Shown in pieces: positions 8,352 to 16,737 of a stretch of DNA of 64,000 nucleotides. The notes beneath the pieces were generated by a model. It was not told the DNA's origin, did no database searches, and saw only the letters and a list, made by a program, of their open reading frames with translations. This DNA comes from Sphingobacterium paludis (lineage in GTDB: Bacteria; Bacteroidota; Bacteroidia; Sphingobacteriales; Sphingobacteriaceae), in assembly GCF_004364125.1 (NCBI RefSeq), contig NZ_SNZV01000006.1:186001-250000 (forward strand). The letters run 5' to 3'. The stretch's first letter is position 1. Every line of letters starts with the position of its first letter. Made by a program: the position numbers and the translations under genes.

Positions 8352-9512
8352 ATGGCAGAGACAAAATATGATCTTATTGTTATTGGGGGTGGCATATTAG
8401 GCACCTTTCACGCCTACCATGCCCTTCTACGTGGGCTTAAGGTTCTGCATTTGGAGAAAGATAATTTTCCGGTGGGCTCTACGGTGCGCAACTTTGGCCA
8501 AGTGGTGCCATCAGGCATGGCTGACCGCTGGTTTGGGTTTGGCGTAAGAGGCTTGGATATCTATAACAACATCCAGCGTGATTTTGACATTTCCGTTCGC
8601 AACAACGGCAGTTACTACATCGCGTCAGATGATCAAGAGCTGCAGGTGATGCATGAACTTGCACAGCATTACAACCAGGTAGGTTATAGCCATCAGGTAT
8701 GGAGCAAAGAGCAGGTGTTGGCGAAGTTTCCGGATTTACGAGCAGACTATGTGAAAGAAGCCCTTGTTTTTCCCCAAGAACTTAGCGTAGAACCCGAGTT
8801 GATGATCCAGCGCTTGCACGTATACCTGAAAGAAAAGTTTCCGACGTACCGCTTACGCTATAATCATACAGCGCTACATTGTGAAAGTACGCAGCAGTCT
8901 GTTTTCGTGACCTGTACAAACAACCTGCGCTTTGAGGCTGATCAAGTTGTGATCTGTAACGGTTATGAGTTTAAACTGCTTTACCGTGATCTATTCGATG
9001 ATAGCGGGTTGGAAATAAGCAAATTGCAAATGCTTAAAACCAAACCGCTGCCACAGGTTCAGCTGCCCGGCAATATCCTGACCGGACTAACCATCAGACG
9101 ATATGAAAGTTTCGAAGCCTATGCACCATCCTTCCATCACTTGAAAACGCCCGAACATTATGAAGAGTTGAAAAAATGGGGAATCCATATTCTTTTTAAG
9201 CAAGCCGTGGATGGGAGTATCATCATCGGAGATTCGCACGAGTATGCTGCCGGAAACCGCTTGGAAGAATTGGGGTATCGTGTCAATTCGGCTATTAACG
9301 CCCTAATGATGAAGGAGGCAAACCGTATACTCCCCGTTTCGGAACAGCAAATTGCTTCATCGTGGGCAGGATTCTATGCGCAACATAAAAACCATATTGT
9401 TGAACACGACTTGGACAGCCGCATCCATATACGAACAGGTATTGGCGGTAAAGGCATGACGGCTAGCGCGGGTTATGCTGAGCACAGCATCAAAAAATTG
9501 CTTCATGGGTAA
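8352..9512 (+). CDS. FAD-dependent oxidoreductase, DAO family (TIGR03364-type)
   Basis: The 386-aa protein begins with the FAD-binding motif VIGGGILG (10-17) and an acidic end to beta-2 (LHLEKD), typical of glycine-oxidase/D-amino-acid-oxidase-like enzymes. The GSTVRNFGQVVPSGM segment and a C-terminal GIGGKGMTASAGYAE stretch fit the TIGR03364 group, whose genes sit next to phosphonatase-like hydrolases. Inference: it oxidatively removes the amino group of 2-aminoethylphosphonate or an N-methyl form, giving phosphonoacetaldehyde for the hydrolase encoded 10 bases upstream. No PhnW-type aminotransferase is nearby, which suits an oxidative route. It is a cytosolic flavoprotein; the substrate is untested. 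Confidence 0.87.
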   Translation: MAETKYDLIVIGGGILGTFHAYHALLRGLKVLHLEKDNFPVGSTVRNFGQVVPSGMADRWFGFGVRGLDIYNNIQRDFDISVRNNGSYYIASDDQELQVMHELAQHYNQVGYSHQVWSKEQVLAKFPDLRADYVKEALVFPQELSVEPELMIQRLHVYLKEKFPTYRLRYNHTALHCESTQQSVFVTCTNNLRFEADQVVICNGYEFKLLYRDLFDDSGLEISKLQMLKTKPLPQVQLPGNILTGLTIRRYESFEAYAPSFHHLKTPEHYEELKKWGIHILFKQAVDGSIIIGDSHEYAAGNRLEELGYRVNSAINALMMKEANRILPVSEQQIASSWAGFYAQHKNHIVEHDLDSRIHIRTGIGGKGMTASAGYAEHSIKKLLHG

Positions 9513-9513
9513 A

Positions 9514-9531
9514 GGTTGCGCAACCGTTTTT
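9514..9531 (+). terminator. Possible short terminator after the FAD oxidoreductase
   Basis: The perfect palindrome GGTTGCGCAACC directly after the stop codon is followed by a T-rich run. The stem is only four or five pairs, so it is weak. The remaining gap to 9748 shows nothing else. Confidence 0.35.
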
Positions 9532-9748
9532 CTTATTATGTGCAAACCTAATGGCGCGTAAATCGGCTCAACAGGTCGAGCTAGCGCGCCCACTGCGGGG
9601 GGCATAACAGAGACGTTTACAACATAGCCCGCAAAGCTATGCTGGAGCATCTTTCACCCTCCTCGCAATACCCTTTTTGTCGCACCATACGTAACTACCC
9701 ACTGTCGCCAAACCTACCTCCAGAACGTGTTACTCGCCTCCACCGATA

Positions 9749-11056
9749 TCACTTCGCGAATTCCATATCACCCATTGTGGCGCTGTGCCGTCTATATTTT
9801 TGTCTGAAATAGACGGCCGATAAGGCTACCGCTATGGCGCCTATACCTGCCCCGAACAAAACCATAATCTGAAAAAAGCTGCCCCAGCTCGCTTGAAACA
9901 AACCAAGCTCCCGAACGAGCAAAACAAACACGCTACCTAAATAGCCCACTGAATCGGCAACATACATTAAGAAGCCGATATTGCCCTTCACTTTAAAGGC
10001 CGCTAGAAAGCGTTCGAAAAAAATCGCATTGAAGGGAATGTAAACCATATACAATCCTAGCCCGGTCAACACCATCCAGGTTACACTGTCCAGCAGTTGG
10101 TTTTGAAAACAATAGGTAACCCCGGCGGCAAGCATACAGCCGAAAAACAACATCATATGTATATAGGAAAACGCGCGCACATTCCCTTTTACACAGATCA
10201 TCAAACTCATTAGCGCCAACACCAACAATGCGATGAACGTATCGGTTCTGAAATAAATTCCTCCATCGGTCACCCCTACATCAGCCCATATCTCCACCTC
10301 AAAATTGTCGCGTACATCACGAAGCATGGTAAACAAGAGGTAAATAAGCACAACGATTGCCAGCCCAGGCCAAAAGCTTTTTAAGAAGCTGATGCGCTCG
10401 GTATGCGTCATAGGCTTTCGCTCGGTGCGCAGCGCTTTGTCCTCTGCATCGGGCGGCGGCACGCGTTCTAAAATCGTGGTGAAGAGGAGGAGTGGCAAAA
10501 CAAATAATAATCCCGTAGCGAAGGGCATCCAACTTTCCGTAACGCGCAAATGCTCCATTAAAAAGCGCGCTAAAGATTTTACAAAGCCCGATGCAAAAAC
10601 GAGGCTTACACTCATCACAGCAGCAAGGAACTCCGTGGCACGTCGCCCCTCCAAATAGGAAAAAACGATCCCCCAAATCATCCCTAGGGGCAAACCGTTC
10701 ATAAACATAAATAGGATATTATAAGGCGCCGGCGTAACGGCAAAACCTAGCAATGCTATCCAGGCCAACCCTATTAGCACAAGAAGCTTAACCCCTCGCT
10801 TACGTTGGCCAAGTTCAGCGACAAATTTGATACCATAAAACTTGCTGAGCATGTAACCCATCACTTGGGCGATCACCAACCAAACTTTGTAGTCTATGCC
10901 GAGCACAGGCAACTCGGCGAACATAGCCGCTGTAAAAGCCTTTCGATAGGCATACATGCTGGTGTAACAGCCAAATGCCGCCAAAGCGAGCAACAGCATC
11001 TGTACCACATATGGCGCCTTGCCAAGATCGATCTTGCGTGAACCAAACGCTTTCAT
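9749..11056 (-). CDS. DUF5690 family MFS-like membrane protein
   Basis: The 435-aa protein has about twelve hydrophobic segments and looks like a major-facilitator-type transporter of the DUF5690 group. The N-terminal segment FGCYTSMYAYRKAFTAAMF resembles organophosphate/sugar-phosphate MFS carriers. The start at 11056 was chosen because the 60 upstream in-frame residues are polar and do not resemble the family. The gene faces the phosphonatase/FAD oxidoreductase operon. DUF5690 genes tend to occur near such pairs in Bacteroidota, so transport of a phosphonate or related phosphorylated compound is a reasonable guess. Confidence 0.8.
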   Translation of the reverse strand: MKAFGSRKIDLGKAPYVVQMLLLALAAFGCYTSMYAYRKAFTAAMFAELPVLGIDYKVWLVIAQVMGYMLSKFYGIKFVAELGQRKRGVKLLVLIGLAWIALLGFAVTPAPYNILFMFMNGLPLGMIWGIVFSYLEGRRATEFLAAVMSVSLVFASGFVKSLARFLMEHLRVTESWMPFATGLLFVLPLLLFTTILERVPPPDAEDKALRTERKPMTHTERISFLKSFWPGLAIVVLIYLLFTMLRDVRDNFEVEIWADVGVTDGGIYFRTDTFIALLVLALMSLMICVKGNVRAFSYIHMMLFFGCMLAAGVTYCFQNQLLDSVTWMVLTGLGLYMVYIPFNAIFFERFLAAFKVKGNIGFLMYVADSVGYLGSVFVLLVRELGLFQASWGSFFQIMVLFGAGIGAIAVALSAVYFRQKYRRHSATMGDMEFAK

Positions 11057-11428
11057 GAGCAGCTTATTTTCTTGTAAATATATGATCAAAACCAGCTTCT
11101 GCCAACCCATTTTTCTTACGTGAGATGCTCCAAAGATTTGGATGATGCGTCTTGCCATCTTTCGTTCACCTAGCAAGGCCGGGAGTTTGCGCTGCGATTT
11201 CCAAAAGGCACATTCCAAATCCATATGCATATCCATTTCCCAGATTCATGCTACATGGGCGATACGGAAACAAGTAAAGTTAAACAATACTAAACAAAGT
11301 TTATTAAAAATAATCCTATTTCGCGTTAACAAATTATTAAATCCATGCGTTAAACCAGCTTTTCAACCCGTAACGGTGCGGGGATCGAGCATCAGTGTTC
11401 AGTATCCAATTGACCATAGAATGAAGAC

Positions 11429-12574
11429 CTAACTTAGCGGAATAAAATCATTCCATCCGTTGTGATCCATTGTTTTAACAGTGATTAAAAATCTTTCTAT
11501 AATATTTTTTGGCATGCCCCGCCCTATGCGCAGCATTTTCTTTTGATCTGCTAAGCTATGCTTTTCCAGCAAAGAGGCCACCACATCAGGCTGCAGCTCC
11601 AGCCGAGTTGCATTCTTTTTTAGCGGGTAAATAACTAAAAGCATATTCACATATACGTTGGCGGAAATTTTAAGCATCCATTTGTCTATTCCACGCTGCT
11701 TAAGCTGATTAAACACCGCATCAGCCTGAAGCCTCTCTCCGTCTCGCAAAATAACATACCGCCACCTGGATGCGGAATGAATAAAGACAATATCTAAGAA
11801 TCGAGGTGCAGCCCCCTGCATGGCCCCCTGTATCCCGCCCTTCTCGATCAGGAAATAATAAAGATTTTGGGGGTAGCTTTCATCATCGAAACGCGAGCGA
11901 TGTGTCTTATCGGTTTCTTCGGCGTTCGAGCCTTGCGCTATCCTACTGCCAAACGGTTCATCATGCTTCTCCTCACGTTTTGCCAGCAGATCCTGTACGT
12001 TCGGGAATTCCTCTGCGTCGGTGTTCAGCAGCGGCGGTAAAACTACAGCCTTTACTTGTTTAAACCCCCTGCGCCCTACCTCCGAAACAACCTCATCAAG
12101 CTTCTGTTTCCCAATACCGCTATCGGAATCGATAGACCCATGCGGGATGTAGAGGAGACCAAATTTTTGCTTGCGCCAAAGGGTAAATGCATAAAGGAAT
12201 GTCAGCACAACAATAGTTGGCATGTAATAGAGCAGATCATGTAAAACCCTATCCTTAACATGATCTAGCGACTCGCCCACCGCCGCGACCATAGCGAGAT
12301 GCATAACGTAGACTGGCGCAAGAGCAAATAAAAAATAATAGACGGCAGTATGTCGTCCGATAAGTCGTTCCTGCTTTGCCTTTCGTTCAGCTAAAAAATG
12401 TACTCTCGCGTAGGAAATCCAGAGTGCATATCCTACAAAAGCGCCCGTAGTAAGCAGCATGTCTAGCCAGAAACGGAAGCTTCTAAGAGGCTCTTTCTCG
12501 GTGCCGGCGCAAGCCGTGATATTAATCAACAGTGCTAACACCAAAATAAATAAAAACGCGTGGCTAAATTTCAT
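11429..12574 (-). CDS. Membrane protein with possible LytTR-like C-terminal domain
   Basis: The 381-aa protein has an N-terminal signal/anchor helix and about three more membrane helices in the first 135 residues. A hydrophilic linker (about 140-235) follows. The C-terminal region (from about residue 255) runs FLDIVFIHSASRWRYVILRDGE, then an ISANVYVNMLLV segment. That order of strands (first strand, 'y..i...dg', 'v..s..vNm..v') resembles the LytTR DNA-binding fold, though the usual basic residues are weak. If so, it would be a membrane-tethered regulator, but the assignment is tentative. It is monocistronic and divergent from the AraC gene. Confidence 0.65.
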   Translation of the reverse strand: MKFSHAFLFILVLALLINITACAGTEKEPLRSFRFWLDMLLTTGAFVGYALWISYARVHFLAERKAKQERLIGRHTAVYYFLFALAPVYVMHLAMVAAVGESLDHVKDRVLHDLLYYMPTIVVLTFLYAFTLWRKQKFGLLYIPHGSIDSDSGIGKQKLDEVVSEVGRRGFKQVKAVVLPPLLNTDAEEFPNVQDLLAKREEKHDEPFGSRIAQGSNAEETDKTHRSRFDDESYPQNLYYFLIEKGGIQGAMQGAAPRFLDIVFIHSASRWRYVILRDGERLQADAVFNQLKQRGIDKWMLKISANVYVNMLLVIYPLKKNATRLELQPDVVASLLEKHSLADQKKMLRIGRGMPKNIIERFLITVKTMDHNGWNDFIPLS

Positions 12575-13052
12575 ATGTTAATCCCCCCTAAAGCTTGGTT
12601 ATTAGACAGAATCTGAGCGATTCCTTTCATATTCTACATCCCTAATATATAAAAATTAACGAATAACGACAAATACTATAAATGAAAGCACAAAATAACA
12701 CCACAACGAACAAAACCCCTATGCATACGGGATGGATCAAGATGTAATAGTGACTACCACAATGTGCAAGGAATCTACAGAATAACCATTTTATGCAGGG
12801 CTAACCTGTTTACAATAGACCATATTGACCATTTTTTGGACGCAGTTAGCTTGCGGAAGTCGTTGATAAATAATTCTTTTACCAAAAGCGGACTGACGAT
12901 AACGCCATCGTCAGTCGACAAGGTATAGGTGCGCAGCATATCATCAGCAATCGAAACGCGCTAAAAGGCTGTCCCATTGTATTAACAGAATCGAATTTTT
13001 GGATTGGCCATCCTTAACATTCCGTATAGATAATTACCTAGCGACGCAAATC
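12575..13052. other. 478-base intergenic region with a possible gene remnant
   Basis: This lies between the divergent membrane-protein gene and the AraC gene. The first 200 bases are AT-rich with no recognised element. The second half carries the minus-strand frame listed separately at 12775-12939. No hairpin terminator or clear promoter was found. Confidence 0.5.
12775..12939 (-). pseudogene. Short coding-like remnant
   Basis: A minus-strand frame of 54 codons from an ATG reads MLRTYTLSTDDG and continues with well-formed alternating hydrophobic/charged sequence (VKELFINDFRKL, KKWSIWSIVNRL), unlike random intergenic translation. The frame stays open upstream to a TAG near 12965. No family was recognised. 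It may be a small gene or the leftover of a larger one. Confidence 0.3.
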
Positions 13053-14063
13053 ATGGAAAAGAGCGTTTATTATTTGCTACCTGTACATTTCAGGCAAGTT
13101 TCTGAATTCCCAAAGCAGGAGCTGTTTGTACCGCCTACGCGCATGCTACATGCGAAGTGTAGCTACTGGCTAGGGGACGGGGGACGAGCTGTCTTACAGG
13201 AATTTGACGGACAATATGCTTATTTACAGCTGCTGGATATCGATACACCTGATTCTTTAATAGTAAGCCTTTCTGCAGCACGCCCAGACCTACACGCGCT
13301 ATACCTGCTGTCTGCGGAAGGGCCTATCGATTTTTCCGAGGAAAAGGCGGGGCAATGCATGGCCTTAACGCCAAAACAAGCCTGCTTTCTCTACCTCCCA
13401 GAAGGAAACTATGGCTTGCGGGTGGGTCCGGGCCACAATCAACTTTTTACATTTGCTTTCCGGGCCACAATTTTTCGGAAAGCAAACGAGCCACCTTATC
13501 ATTTTATTCAGCCATTGGTACATGCTCATCGCACCCAAGAAGCGGCTCCACGAGCGAGCTCGCCCCACGTTATCGATATGCGCAGCGAGCATCTGGTCAA
13601 CCGGCTATGTGTTGCGCTGCACCCCCGCCGCCTCGGCAACGATCAGTATATCCTCAGCAAAGTTATCGACCTGATCCAATTTGCTCATGAGGCCATATCG
13701 GCAAAACAAGGCACCCTGCAACATGAAGAGCGTCTAGCAAAAGAAGCCTATACCCTTTTGCAACATTATGTTAATGAGGATGGGCAACAGGTTCGCATAG
13801 GCCAGCTTGCTGCAGCGCTCGGAAGGAGCAGCAGGTATATTCAACAGTTGCTCCGCAGGCATTATGGGTATAGCGGGCACAAACTCAAAGAGCACATGTT
13901 GCTAGAAAAATGCAAAGCACTCTTGGCGGATGGGTATAGCGTAAAGGCTTGTGCCTATATCTGCGGTTACAGCTCTATAGAGGCATTTCATCATTTTTTC
14001 AAAAGGCACATGCAGGAAAACCCAAGCAGCTACCGTGCGCGGCAACTGGAAAAACCCCGTTAA
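13053..14063 (+). CDS. AraC-family transcriptional regulator
   Basis: The 336-aa protein has a divergent N-terminal sensing half and a C-terminal double helix-turn-helix of the AraC/XylS class (from about residue 240). The first HTH is in VRIGQLAAALGRSSRYIQQLLRRHYG. The second is in GYSVKACAYICGYSSIEAFHHFFKRH, ending with the usual NPSSYR. The ATG at 13053 gives a normal N-terminus; an in-frame start 18 codons upstream is less likely. It ends in a 4-bp overlap (TTAA) with the convergent DinB gene. Targets are unknown; it is not next to an obvious catabolic operon. Confidence 0.88.
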   Translation: MEKSVYYLLPVHFRQVSEFPKQELFVPPTRMLHAKCSYWLGDGGRAVLQEFDGQYAYLQLLDIDTPDSLIVSLSAARPDLHALYLLSAEGPIDFSEEKAGQCMALTPKQACFLYLPEGNYGLRVGPGHNQLFTFAFRATIFRKANEPPYHFIQPLVHAHRTQEAAPRASSPHVIDMRSEHLVNRLCVALHPRRLGNDQYILSKVIDLIQFAHEAISAKQGTLQHEERLAKEAYTLLQHYVNEDGQQVRIGQLAAALGRSSRYIQQLLRRHYGYSGHKLKEHMLLEKCKALLADGYSVKACAYICGYSSIEAFHHFFKRHMQENPSSYRARQLEKPR

Positions 14064-14572
14064 TGTGGTGTTTCCAAAGCCTCCACCGTGCTCCGAAGCT
14101 GCTTTAAGTGTCGCTGCGTATGGTAAATGTTAAACCACAACCATTCCAAACGGGTGAAGGGGCCGTATTCTGGAATTTCAAAATCGGTACACGTACGTGC
14201 CAGATCTTGGCTATCGATCACGTCGATGCTTTGCCGAATGCGCAACTCCAGCGCGTCTAGCAGGCGTTGCTTGTCGACCCTTTTCTCTGTAGGCAGCACA
14301 GCCTCCGGTGCATCCATCTTGATATCAAAATTTAAAAAAATGGATTTGATTTGCGGAATGCGGGCATCAGGCGCGCGCTCAGTTTCGCGGCTGTTGCCGT
14401 TCATGGTATCGACAGAAGCGTATGATTTCCGGATATGATCGCCAATTTGGCCCGGCGACCAGCCGCCATCCGCAGGCTTCGTGTTTAACGCCTCTTCATC
14501 AAGATTTTTAATGATATCGACAAATGCATCGCTTACCTCTTCGAAAGCTTCCGCCGTTTTATATTCCATCAT
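14060..14572 (-). CDS. DinB family four-helix-bundle protein
   Basis: The 170-aa protein has the DinB/YfiT-type layout: an amphipathic first helix, WSPGQIGDHIRKS and a C-terminal WLWFNIYHTQRHLKQL helix. The His of GDHI and the two His of YHTQRH are the usual metal-binding triad. DinB-like proteins are metal-dependent transferases, often of unknown substrate, that can act in thiol or stress metabolism. The ATG at 14572 (MMEYK) was chosen because the longer frame adds about 41 residues unlike the family. It is convergent with the AraC gene. Confidence 0.88.
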   Translation of the reverse strand: MMEYKTAEAFEEVSDAFVDIIKNLDEEALNTKPADGGWSPGQIGDHIRKSYASVDTMNGNSRETERAPDARIPQIKSIFLNFDIKMDAPEAVLPTEKRVDKQRLLDALELRIRQSIDVIDSQDLARTCTDFEIPEYGPFTRLEWLWFNIYHTQRHLKQLRSTVEALETPH

Positions 14573-14931
14573 AACAACTATTTTTAAGACAAAAACAATG
14601 CTGTCGTTGCTTTGTTTGCTGCCCCATCGCAAAGCTAAAAACTGCGTTTGTAAACTATCCGTAATGCGGTTCCGATCTGAGCAGCTCCACATCATACCAG
14701 AGCCCTACCTTTACGCAACACCCGATGAATTTAGGCGTATACAAAATACATACAAGCATCATGAAACAGCATAGAAAAAAGTTCGCGCTGTTCCGGCGCT
14801 AAGCGCCGAACGCCAAAAAACATAAACAGCAAATTAGTAGCTGATGTGCTGCGCACTGAACCGCATCGCTAGACATGAATAAAAAATGTATCACATAAAG
14901 TTCGCACTGACCTCAAAGTGCATATTGAGCT
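14573..14931. other. 359-base intergenic region with one GC-rich hairpin
   Basis: A GC-rich inverted repeat (GTTCCGGCGCT / AAGCGCCGAAC, one bulge) lies at 14790-14811, followed on the minus strand by a T-run about 10 bases on. It could be a terminator for minus-strand transcription or a stem in an untranslated RNA. Nothing else was recognised. Confidence 0.4.
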
Positions 14932-15279
14932 ATGGCAACATTAAAAACGAGCTGGCTACGCGCCAGCGTACTTTTCGGTATCTTGGTCTTTGGTCTATTC
15001 TTCGCCGTAAAAGCCTTAGAAGTCGAAACAACGACATCGCAAACGCAAGATTGGTTTATTTACACAGGTCCAAATCAAAGCCTAGGAGAAATTGAAAACC
15101 CTGATAATTATCAGCTAGCGGATGAGCAGCCCGGATGCAACAGGGGCTCAGAACTTTGTTCGATAGCAGCAGCAAACGATGGCAACGACAGACCGGTTCT
15201 AAGCAGCCCATTGGTTAATCACATTTTGAGCACCATACAAAATGGACAACCTTCTGAAAGCGTTAAGCTACAAAATTAG
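14932..15279 (+). CDS. DUF6520-like small exported protein
   Basis: The 115-aa product has an N-terminal hydrophobic segment (ASVLFGILVFGLFFAVKA) that works as signal peptide or anchor. A short polar domain follows, with TQDWFIYTGP and a two-Cys motif (PGCNRGSELCSIAA). This matches the small DUF6520-type peptides found in many copies in Bacteroidota. The function is unknown; location is periplasm or inner-membrane surface. It lies alone before a bidirectional-looking terminator and is convergent with the SusD gene. Confidence 0.7.
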   Translation: MATLKTSWLRASVLFGILVFGLFFAVKALEVETTTSQTQDWFIYTGPNQSLGEIENPDNYQLADEQPGCNRGSELCSIAAANDGNDRPVLSSPLVNHILSTIQNGQPSESVKLQN

Positions 15280-15291
15280 TCCCTATTAAGC

Positions 15292-15316
15292 GGAGGGCCC
15301 AAACCGGGCCCTTCCT
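15292..15316. terminator. Bidirectional terminator hairpin
   Basis: A 7-bp GC-rich stem (AGGGCCC / GGGCCCT) with a 5-base loop lies between the convergent DUF6520 and SusD stops. It is followed by a T-rich stretch on the plus strand. Confidence 0.6.
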
Positions 15317-15318
15317 AT

Positions 15319-16650
15319 TTACCGCATATTTTGTTCAATGCCACCATATCGAATCGCCTCTAGCGGTATTGGTAACGCATAGCCCAAGCTATTGGGTTCC
15401 AAGCGGTAAAGCTGCCCATTGAGCCTGCGTTGCAGCACAATATTTTCCCCATCCAAATTACGCCTTCGAATATCGCTCCAGCGGCGGTTTCTATAGATCA
15501 ATTCTTTCCTGCGCTCGCTTTGTACAAGCGCCAAAAGCTCCGTCGTAGAAATGGCCATATTTGGGATGCCTGTAGGCATATACCGCATCCGAAAGTAAGG
15601 TTCTAGCCATTGCCGAGCTGCTTCCTCCCGGTTTGTTCGCAGCGCAGACTCTATGCAGGTAAGATACATTTCGCTCGTACTTAGACCTGTAAACTGGGTG
15701 TTGCGCGCTTGTAGGAAGCTTCCCTTAAAGATCGCATTCGCATCTGCATTAAATTGAAAGTAGCAGCGCTTTCGGTAATCCGTATCGGTGTAAGATGCAT
15801 AAAGCACGGAGTCTACGATGGAACGTTGGGGTGCTAGAAATTCACTAAATCGGTTCGTATAGTGAATCACTTCGATATTATACATATCAAACGGTAGCGC
15901 CGCAGTATGGTTTATCGTTGCAAAATTTAACAATGTACTTTCCTCCTGTAATACCAGTTGGGCAAACGCAAATGCTCGTTCATAATCAGCAATATCAAAG
16001 GCTACTCTCGCCTGCAGCGCCCTCGCCGCACGTTTTGATGGTCGTGTCTGCACAGCTGTGGTTGAAGGCAACAGGTCGACAGACATAGCTAGGTCTTCAA
16101 AAATTTTGCGATAGCATGCTCCTACTGCCGCCCGAGGAAACGAAATGTTTACATCCGCTGTCGTGCGTAATGGAATGCCCAACGCGTCTTCATTTTCCCC
16201 CACCCGATAGGGCATAGAAAATATAGTCAATGCCTCGAAAAAAGCCAGGCTCCGGTAAAACAGAGCAGTGCCTTTGATCTCATTGTATATCGCTGGCGTT
16301 AAACGTTCGCGAAGCTCTTCCACCCTTTCCAATACAACATTTGTATAATAAACCTCCTCATAAATCAAGCTCCAACCAACCTCATCATTCTCCGTACTGC
16401 TGTAAATATATTTATTTCGCGCTATTTCTGAGCCGGAGGCATTCCAGGTTTGATCCAGCACATAGTAGTTATCTGCTAGATCCTCGCCCGTGATAATCTG
16501 TGCATGCATCACAAACTCATTATCCAATAGGGCATATAGTTCCGACGCCCGTTCAATGGTAGCCAAACCAGCATCAGGCTTCACATCCAGGTAATTGCTG
16601 CAGCTCGACAGGAGCCCCAATATCGCCAGATAAGTTCGTATATTGTTCAT
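15319..16650 (-). CDS. SusD/RagB-family outer-membrane lipoprotein
   Basis: The 443-aa protein has a lipoprotein signal (LLSSCSNYLDVKP) with the lipidated Cys at about 16 and the typical SusD N-terminus. TPR-like helical stretches follow, and the C-terminal RRKELIYRNRRWSDIRR segment is typical of the family. SusD proteins sit on the cell surface, cap a SusC barrel and bind a glycan, peptide or other nutrient. It is the last gene of a TlpA-like/SusC/SusD operon, 87 bases after the SusC stop. The substrate cannot be inferred, as no glycoside hydrolase is linked. Confidence 0.9.
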   Translation of the reverse strand: MNNIRTYLAILGLLSSCSNYLDVKPDAGLATIERASELYALLDNEFVMHAQIITGEDLADNYYVLDQTWNASGSEIARNKYIYSSTENDEVGWSLIYEEVYYTNVVLERVEELRERLTPAIYNEIKGTALFYRSLAFFEALTIFSMPYRVGENEDALGIPLRTTADVNISFPRAAVGACYRKIFEDLAMSVDLLPSTTAVQTRPSKRAARALQARVAFDIADYERAFAFAQLVLQEESTLLNFATINHTAALPFDMYNIEVIHYTNRFSEFLAPQRSIVDSVLYASYTDTDYRKRCYFQFNADANAIFKGSFLQARNTQFTGLSTSEMYLTCIESALRTNREEAARQWLEPYFRMRYMPTGIPNMAISTTELLALVQSERRKELIYRNRRWSDIRRRNLDGENIVLQRRLNGQLYRLEPNSLGYALPIPLEAIRYGGIEQNMR

Positions 16651-16737
16651 ATGTATGTTTTTAAGCTGTTAAACACCTTGTTAAGCATTTCCTATCCTGT
16701 TTTATGTTGGCCAGCATGGAGATCATATCCCGCTCCA

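Noticed and set aside
10317..10676. Alternative minus-strand frame inside the DUF5690 gene
   Set aside because: The DUF5690 frame has clear membrane helices across the same bases; the other frame has no consistent features.
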